6,683 bases of DNA from Chloroflexota bacterium. Lineage in GTDB: Bacteria > Chloroflexota > Limnocylindria > Limnocylindrales > CSP1-4. Below, in pieces: positions 5,785 through 6,683 of the stretch (the stretch's first letter is position 1; every line of letters begins with the position of its first letter). The notes beneath the pieces were generated by a model. It was not told the origin of the DNA, did not search any database, and was given only the letters and a program-made list of their open reading frames with translations. The stretch covers positions 1 to 6,683 of the forward strand of contig JAJYGO010000398.1 in the NCBI GenBank assembly GCA_021785115.1, written 5' to 3'. The translations under genes were made by a program, and so were the position numbers.

Positions 5785-6324
5785 CTACCGAGGTACGACG
5801 GAACTGAAGGTGTCGTTGTAGGTGTCGCCGACATAGGTCACCCATTGGTTGGCATTGAACGGATAGGCGGCTCCTCCCCTGTAGATGTGCTGGAAGAACG
5901 TGCCGCCTGCGCCGCCGAGCCCCTGGAACGAGCTTATCCGGTCGTTCCAGCCGATGACCGACAGGTCGTCATACGGCGTCGAGAGGTAGGCGGAGGCACC
6001 GGCGAAGACCTTGTCGGCGAAGACCCGTACGTATGTGGTCGCCGTCGATGCGGCAGCGCCTTGCGGTCCAGGAGGCTGCGGGGCAGCTAGACGGCGGGCG
6101 ACAGCCCACTCCAAATCGCCCACGATGGCGTAGCAGTGGATCCGAGGGAAGTCGATGTCTTCGCAGTGGTAGCGACCGACGTCCGCCGCCGGGATGGGCC
6201 GACCATCCAGATCAGCTCGGATCTCCGGTTCGCTCTGCGATGTGACCGCCGCGGGAAACGTCGGCAGTACACTCAGGCCGACGACGAGGGCCATGAGTCC
6301 TGCCCGAGCAGCGAGGCGCTTCAC
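5785..6324 (-). CDS. Secreted single-domain beta/gamma-crystallin protein
   Basis: 179 residues. Residues 1-25 look like a signal peptide (Lys2-Arg3, Arg7, hydrophobic LMALVVGLSVL, Ala25-Ala26 region). The C-terminal 80 residues show two Greek-key motifs of the beta/gamma-crystallin type. Motif 1 has the aromatic-x4-aromatic-x-Gly corner FADKVFAG (102-109) and NDRISS (127-132). Motif 2 has FFQHIYRG (143-150) and NDTFSS (170-175). Both N/D-N/D-x-x-S/T-S sequences fit the calcium-binding consensus of microbial beta/gamma-crystallins, so a two-site Ca2+-binding domain is expected. The middle (40-95) has Cys54 and Cys64 and a Pro/Ala-rich linker, and is not recognised. Known relatives include calcium-stabilised structural proteins, protease inhibitors of the SMPI/I36 type and toxins; which applies is unknown. 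The start is GTG with GGAGG 5 nt upstream (6330-6334). It is the first gene of the leftward cassette. Confidence 0.82.
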   Translation of the reverse strand: MKRLAARAGLMALVVGLSVLPTFPAAVTSQSEPEIRADLDGRPIPAADVGRYHCEDIDFPRIHCYAIVGDLEWAVARRLAAPQPPGPQGAAASTATTYVRVFADKVFAGASAYLSTPYDDLSVIGWNDRISSFQGLGGAGGTFFQHIYRGGAAYPFNANQWVTYVGDTYNDTFSSVVPR

Positions 6325-6329
6325 GTTGA

Positions 6330-6334
6330 CCTCC
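6330..6334 (-). promoter_or_regulatory. Strong ribosome binding site fixing the GTG start of the crystallin gene
   Basis: On the minus strand GGAGG is followed by five bases and then GTG (6324-6322). No ATG in the frame gives an intact signal peptide, so this site decides the start. Confidence 0.7.
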
Positions 6335-6348
6335 GGTGGGTCCCCCCG

Positions 6349-6378
6349 TGACCCCGAACCTATCCCAGTTAGGGGTCA
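6349..6378. promoter_or_regulatory. Inverted repeat, candidate operator over the cassette promoter
   Basis: Arms TGACCCCGAAC (6349-6359) and GTTAGGGGTCA (6368-6378) are complementary except for one G/A mismatch, with an 8-bp centre. The repeat covers the spacer and -10 of the candidate promoter at 6357-6385, where a bound dimeric repressor would block RNA polymerase. It could instead form a hairpin at the very start of the transcript. Confidence 0.5.
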
Positions 6379-6385
6379 TCCTGAA
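6357..6385 (-). promoter_or_regulatory. Candidate promoter of the crystallin cassette
   Basis: On the minus strand TTCAGG (6385-6380) and TAGGTT (6362-6357) are separated by exactly 17 bp. TAGGTT fits the TAnnnT type of -10 common in GC-rich bacteria; the -35 matches TTGACA at three positions only. Transcription would begin near 6350, leaving a leader of about 26 nt that contains the GGAGG site. Confidence 0.4.
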
Positions 6386-6388
6386 GTG

Positions 6389-6420
6389 GGGGAATCCCCC
6401 GGCTGGCCACGGGGAATCCC
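6389..6420. repeat. Two direct copies of GGGGAATCCC spaced 22 bp
   Basis: Plus-strand GGGGAATCCC occurs at 6389-6398 and 6411-6420. The first copy is embedded in GGGGGAATCCCCC (6388-6400), which is self-complementary around its centre. Start-to-start spacing of 22 bp is about two helical turns, so bound proteins would lie on the same face. Relative to a start near 6350 the copies centre at about -43 and -65, usual places for activator sites. Confidence 0.45.
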
Positions 6421-6452
6421 TCATCACAGACGGCGCGCGACACGGATGTCAA

Positions 6453-6499
6453 CGCCGGTCCAAACCTGAGCAGGAATCGCCGGCCGAAACCTGAGCAGG
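6453..6499. repeat. Terminal tandem repeats of the IS21-like element
   Basis: Two 22-bp copies at 6453-6474 and 6478-6499 differ at two positions and share the 13-bp core AAACCTGAGCAGG; the period is 25 bp. Multiple repeats near each end are typical of IS21-family elements, where they serve as transposase binding sites. The second copy ends one base before the istB stop codon. Confidence 0.75.
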
Positions 6500-6683
6500 T
6501 CAGCGCTTCCGCTCGCCGGTCAGCACCTCCTCCCGCTTGCCCCGCAGGCGATAGCTGTCGCCCTTGAGGACGATGACCTCGGCGTGGTGGACGAGCCGGT
6601 CGACCATGGCCGCGACCGCCACCGGGTCGCCGAAGATCTCGGCCCAGGCGCTGAACGTCTTGTTCGAGGACACGATGAGCGAG
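6500..6683 (-). CDS. istB: IstB-like helper ATPase of an IS21-family element, C-terminal 60 residues
   Basis: IstB is the AAA+ ATPase that assists the IstA transposase in target selection and strand transfer. Only the C-terminal 60 residues and stop are in the window. They include SLIVSSNKTFSAWAEIFGD (1-19 of the visible part), the sensor I region, and DRLVHHAEVIVLKGDSYRLR (28-47), the usual IstB ending, followed by GKREEVLTGERKR. The Walker A and B motifs lie upstream, outside the window. The reading frame is intact in the visible part. It is transcribed toward the crystallin cassette. Confidence 0.9.
   Translation of the reverse strand, partial: SLIVSSNKTFSAWAEIFGDPVAVAAMVDRLVHHAEVIVLKGDSYRLRGKREEVLTGERKR

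Larger units (their letters stand above)
6447..6683 (-). mobile_element. IS21-family insertion sequence, istB-side end (continues beyond the right edge)
   Basis: The element is recognised from the istB C-terminus and from its end. I place the boundary at 6447, where the sequence begins TGTCAACGCCGGTCC, because IS21-family ends start with TG and carry internal repeats of the tip. Only this end is visible, so the other end, istA and any target duplication cannot be checked here. Confidence 0.72.

Noticed and set aside
5741..5845. The longer start for the secreted Tyr/Trp-rich protein
   Set aside because: It would bury the signal peptide behind 35 charged residues that overlap the crystallin gene. 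The ATG at 5740 has its own GGAG.
1..6683. CRISPR arrays, tRNA or rRNA genes
   Set aside because: I found no regularly spaced repeat of CRISPR type and no cloverleaf or conserved rRNA segment. The only tandem repeats are the two copies at the IS end and the two 10-mers near the cassette promoter.

Overview
The window is GC-rich bacterial DNA in two contrasting blocks. Positions 1 to about 4535 have third codon positions almost always G or C and hold core redox and carbon-metabolism genes. Positions about 4540 to 6446 are visibly richer in A+T (sampled lines drop from near 68% to near 50% GC by hand count) and hold a three-gene cassette for exported and membrane proteins. An IS21-family insertion sequence begins at about 6447 and runs off the right edge. 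High GC, an NfnAB-type flavoenzyme pair, a PPDK and an IS21 element would fit a Chloroflexota or Actinomycetota-like lineage, but the sequence alone does not fix the phylum.

Left block. The 5' part of a pyruvate, phosphate dikinase gene (ppdK) lies on the minus strand and leaves the window on the left. A 264-bp GC-rich divergent intergenic region separates it from a plus-strand set: an Fpr-type ferredoxin/flavodoxin-NADP+ reductase (1095-1916), then, after a 145-bp gap, nfnA (2062-3006) and nfnB (3003-4535), which overlap by 4 bases. NfnAB is the two-subunit flavin-based electron-bifurcating NADH-dependent reduced ferredoxin:NADP+ oxidoreductase. Two unrelated enzymes that move electrons between ferredoxin and NADP(H) therefore sit side by side, next to a pyruvate/PEP-interconverting enzyme.

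Right block. Three minus-strand genes are tightly packed and probably co-transcribed leftward: a secreted protein with a complete two-motif beta/gamma-crystallin domain (6324-5785, GTG start), a secreted Tyr/Trp-rich protein with four cysteines and no recognised family (5740-4934), and a four-helix membrane protein of 129 residues (4943-4554) whose start overlaps the preceding stop. The last gene converges on nfnB with 18 bp between stop codons.

Regulation. Upstream of the crystallin gene is the most structured non-coding stretch: a candidate promoter with 17-bp spacing, an 11+11 inverted repeat that covers its spacer and -10 element, and two copies of GGGATTCCCC spaced 22 bp apart just upstream of the -35. 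About 26 bp beyond the outer copy, the IS21-like element begins, with two 22-bp terminal repeats at a 25-bp period and the last 60 residues of istB transcribed toward the cassette. The crystallin cassette with its compact control region is the best candidate for something undescribed here.
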